Shown in pieces: positions 5,479 to 7,189 of a stretch of 7,189 bases of DNA. Position 1 is the stretch's first letter; each line of letters starts with the position of its first letter. The translations under genes and the position numbers were made by a program. Origin of the DNA: Holophagaceae bacterium. GTDB lineage: Bacteria; Acidobacteriota; Holophagae; Holophagales; Holophagaceae. The stretch lies in contig PMJK01000126.1 of assembly GCA_003158505.1 (NCBI GenBank), positions 2,043 through 9,231 on the forward strand. Direction: 5' to 3'. The notes below the pieces were generated by a model. It searched no databases. It was not told the origin of the DNA and saw only the letters and a list, made by a program, of their open reading frames with translations.

Positions 5479-6198
5479 CTATGTCGTGAGTTGACTTTGC
5501 ATGCTTTGTTGCGGTTTTGATCCCTTCAGTTCGGCGAGCAGGGCTCTGGCGGCGGGTTCAGAGGAGGCAGGGTTCTGGCCTGTGATCAGAAGGCCGTCGG
5601 TTACCACATGGGGCGCCCAGTCGGGACCCTTGGAATAATTACCGCCAAGATGTTTGAGGGTGTCCTCCACCAGGAATGGGACGATCTGAGTCAATCCGAC
5701 CGCTTCCTCCTCGGTGTCAGAAAAGCCAGTAACTACTTTGCTTCCCACCACAGGATCACCGGACGGAGTTTTGCAATGGCGCAATACGCCCGGCGCATGG
5801 CAGACAGCGGCCACAGGCTTGCCCGCCTTGAGCATGGCTTCGATGAGGGCAATGGAGGACGCGTCTTCGGCCAGGTCCCACAATGGCCCATGCCCACCGG
5901 GATAAAACACGGCGTCGTAATCGCCTGCGACGACTTCAGTCAACTTACGTGTGCTCGCCAGAATGGCCTGGGATGCCTGGTCGGCTTTGAAACGTCGAGT
6001 GGAGTCGGTCTGAGAACCGAGGTCATCGCTCTTCGGGTCCAGCGGCGGCTGGCCTCCCTTCGGCGACGCCAAGGTGATCTCCGCTCCCGTATCCTTGAAG
6101 ACATAGTAGGGAGCGGTGAATTCTTCCAGCCAAAACCCTGTTTTTTTACCCGTATCACCGAGTTTGTCATGCGAAGTCAAAACCATGAGAATTTTCAT
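5479..6198 (-). CDS. DJ-1/PfpI family protein, Hsp31-like (type 1 glutamine amidotransferase fold)
   Basis: A 239-residue member of the DJ-1/PfpI superfamily, closest in layout to Hsp31-type proteins of about 230 residues, which have glutathione-independent glyoxalase III or deglycase-like stress roles. The nucleophile elbow AVCHAPGVL places Cys133 followed by His134. An acidic residue in FWLEEFTAPYYVF (Glu25 or Glu26) would complete the Cys-His-Glu triad. YPGGHGPLWDLAED (99-112) and TGQNPASS (206-213) are also typical. The ATG at 6198 has AAGGA 6 nt upstream (complement of 6205-6209). It is the first gene of a run of four closely spaced - strand genes, 8 bp ahead of the pterin dehydratase gene. 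A role in scavenging reactive carbonyls fits the family, but the substrate is not evident. Confidence 0.92.
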   Translation of the reverse strand: MKILMVLTSHDKLGDTGKKTGFWLEEFTAPYYVFKDTGAEITLASPKGGQPPLDPKSDDLGSQTDSTRRFKADQASQAILASTRKLTEVVAGDYDAVFYPGGHGPLWDLAEDASSIALIEAMLKAGKPVAAVCHAPGVLRHCKTPSGDPVVGSKVVTGFSDTEEEAVGLTQIVPFLVEDTLKHLGGNYSKGPDWAPHVVTDGLLITGQNPASSEPAARALLAELKGSKPQQSMQSQLTT

Positions 6199-6496
6199 AC
6201 TTTGTCCTTGGATATTGGGTGGGAAGAGCCCTGTTTACATGAGCTCACCATCAAACAGAAGCGATTACCGCGCCAATGAATAAGAGCTAATGATTTGAGT
6301 CCTTTCGGATTTAAACCGCCGTCTCTCCTGAGGGCCATTAGATCAGCATGAAGGAGTGGCTCCCTCAAACTGAATCGATACGGGCACGCTGGATCAATGC
6401 TTCCAGATTCTGTTGTTGTCAGGCGTCGGGCGAGAATCGATGAACATCGATCGTGCTGCAAGGGATACCCCCAGGCTGGAGTTCTTTGCCGCCAAC
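6199..6496. other. Intergenic region upstream of the DJ-1/pterin operon
   Basis: 298 bp between the end of the PLP decarboxylase gene and the start of the DJ-1-like gene, both on the - strand. It should hold the operon promoter, but I found no convincing -35/-10 pair with 16-18 bp spacing and no hairpin plus T-tract terminator. It contains three ATCGAT sites (6374-6379, 6436-6441 and 6446-6451) and an SD for the DJ-1-like gene at its left end. The frame covering it on the - strand (TTG at 6500) has a composition unlike a protein. Confidence 0.6.
6436..6451. repeat. Perfect inverted repeat, possible operator
   Basis: ATCGATG-aa-CATCGAT is a perfect 7-bp inverted repeat with a 2-bp centre. GAATCGAT, which includes the left end of this palindrome (6434-6441), recurs at 6372-6379. 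No T-tract follows on either strand, so it is not an intrinsic terminator. It could bind a dimeric regulator of the - strand operon, but its distance to the first start codon (about 240 bp) weakens that idea. Confidence 0.35.
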
Positions 6497-7189
6497 TCAA
6501 GTGCCGAGGTTGGGAAAAGACCTCACCACTTCGTCACGAGCGGCCTGGACGCAGGTCAAGGCCCAACGCATGACCTCCGGAGTCACGAATACATTCATCG
6601 GAAATATCTTGAGCGCGTAAACGACTGATTCCGCATCCGTGCCATCCTGGTTGTAGGTGGCAGTTCGGAACCCGGTGCTGAAGCTCATGTGGGGGGTGAA
6701 TTTGCCACCAATTGTCTTCCCGGAGCGGTACCACTCGAAGAGTAGGTTGCCAACCGCTTCGGTCAAATGGTTGTGCCTGATGAGTTCACTGCGCATCGCG
6801 GGATCCGTCAGCTCTTGGGCGTACTGATTTGTCGCATTGATACCCTTTGGATAGACCCGGAATAATGTCACCAGGTTTGAATCGTCCGGATTCACGCAAA
6901 CCAGGTCGGGAAGCGCAGCCAAACGATCGTAGAGATAGTATTTGGATTCCAGGATCCCACCCAGGATCGCCTGCATCCCTTCCATGCCGAAGTATTTCAA
7001 AGTCGCCCAACCGGCAAGGGAACCCGATGCAGTTCGAGAGACTTCGAGGGTGTAGTACATGGGGTTGTAGGGCGTTCGTGCCTGCAGGTAGGCATCCTCT
7101 CCTCGTCGATGTATCGATTCAAATTCCTCAGAGTCCTTATAAAGGAAGCAGCTGCTCACATAAGGCGCCCATCCAGCTTTATGGAAATC
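6497..7189 (-). CDS. PLP-dependent group II decarboxylase, 5'-partial (C-terminal half)
   Basis: C-terminal half of a fold-type I pyridoxal-phosphate decarboxylase (the glutamate/aromatic amino acid/diaminobutyrate decarboxylase group). Reading from the right edge, the frame begins D-F-H-K-A-G-W-A-P-Y-V-S-S. DFHK is the motif whose Lys (codon 7178-7180) forms the Schiff base with PLP. A GTG codon at 7159 is an internal Val, not the start, because the catalytic motif lies upstream of it. About 230 residues are visible, where family members have roughly 450-600, so the N-terminal half lies beyond the window. The visible part has the expected small-domain features, including NPMYYTLEVSRTASG, VCVNPDDSNLVTLFRVYP and the C-terminal FPMNVFVTPEVM stretch. 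The substrate cannot be told from this half. It ends 298 bp before the DJ-1-like gene on the same strand, so cotranscription is possible but unsupported. Confidence 0.87.
   Translation of the reverse strand, partial: DFHKAGWAPYVSSCFLYKDSEEFESIHRRGEDAYLQARTPYNPMYYTLEVSRTASGSLAGWATLKYFGMEGMQAILGGILESKYYLYDRLAALPDLVCVNPDDSNLVTLFRVYPKGINATNQYAQELTDPAMRSELIRHNHLTEAVGNLLFEWYRSGKTIGGKFTPHMSFSTGFRTATYNQDGTDAESVVYALKIFPMNVFVTPEVMRWALTCVQAARDEVVRSFPNLGT

Noticed and set aside
6195..6500. 101-codon - strand frame starting TTG and overlapping the PLP decarboxylase stop (TTGA)
   Set aside because: Its composition is irregular (Arg, Cys, Ser, Leu), it has no SD and no recognisable motif, and it runs into the DJ-1-like gene start. 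It is probably chance.

Overview
This is a bacterial chromosomal window of fairly high GC content. Genes are tightly packed, Shine-Dalgarno (SD) sequences are clear, and several start and stop codons overlap. The gene families point to a Gram-negative bacterium (proteobacterial, acidobacterial or myxobacterial type), but nothing in the sequence fixes the genus. I see no insertion sequences, tRNA, rRNA, CRISPR arrays or phage genes.

Left part, + strand (1-2134): the 3' portion of a type III polyketide synthase gene, cut by the window edge, overlaps by 4 bp (GTGA) an unusual fusion gene. The fusion has an N-terminal five-helix membrane domain and a C-terminal UbiG-like O-methyltransferase. The membrane domain is built from two related helical hairpins, each with an Asp-Glu-Phe...His...Glu-x3-His-Ala pattern. 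Together the pair looks like a compact pathway that makes a lipidic phenol or pyrone and O-methylates it at the membrane. The Glu/His-rich domain may be a metal site, possibly an oxidase or hydroxylase.

Middle, + strand (2135-4095): a well-supported small gene encodes a 48-residue Pro/Glu/Lys-rich peptide made of 9-residue repeats. It is followed by a Rieske [2Fe-2S]-FAD/NAD(P) reductase of the AIFM3-like type. A very short ORF of doubtful status overlaps the reductase's stop codon, and a weak hairpin plus T-tract lies in the convergent junction.

Right part, - strand (6198 down to 4104): a compact four-gene operon encodes, in transcription order, a DJ-1/PfpI (Hsp31-like) protein, a pterin-4a-carbinolamine dehydratase, a RibD C-terminal-type (dihydrofolate-reductase-like) NADPH reductase and a conserved small basic protein. 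The dehydratase and reductase genes overlap through a TTGA junction, so the two products are probably made together, perhaps for pterin recycling. Upstream of this operon is a 298-bp intergenic region with a perfect 7-bp inverted repeat. Beyond it is the 3' part of a PLP-dependent group II decarboxylase gene on the - strand. The right window edge cuts it just upstream of its catalytic-lysine motif (Asp-Phe-His-Lys).

The most interesting object is the membrane-domain/UbiG fusion coupled to the type III PKS. Next come the pterin dehydratase/reductase operon and the repeat peptide.
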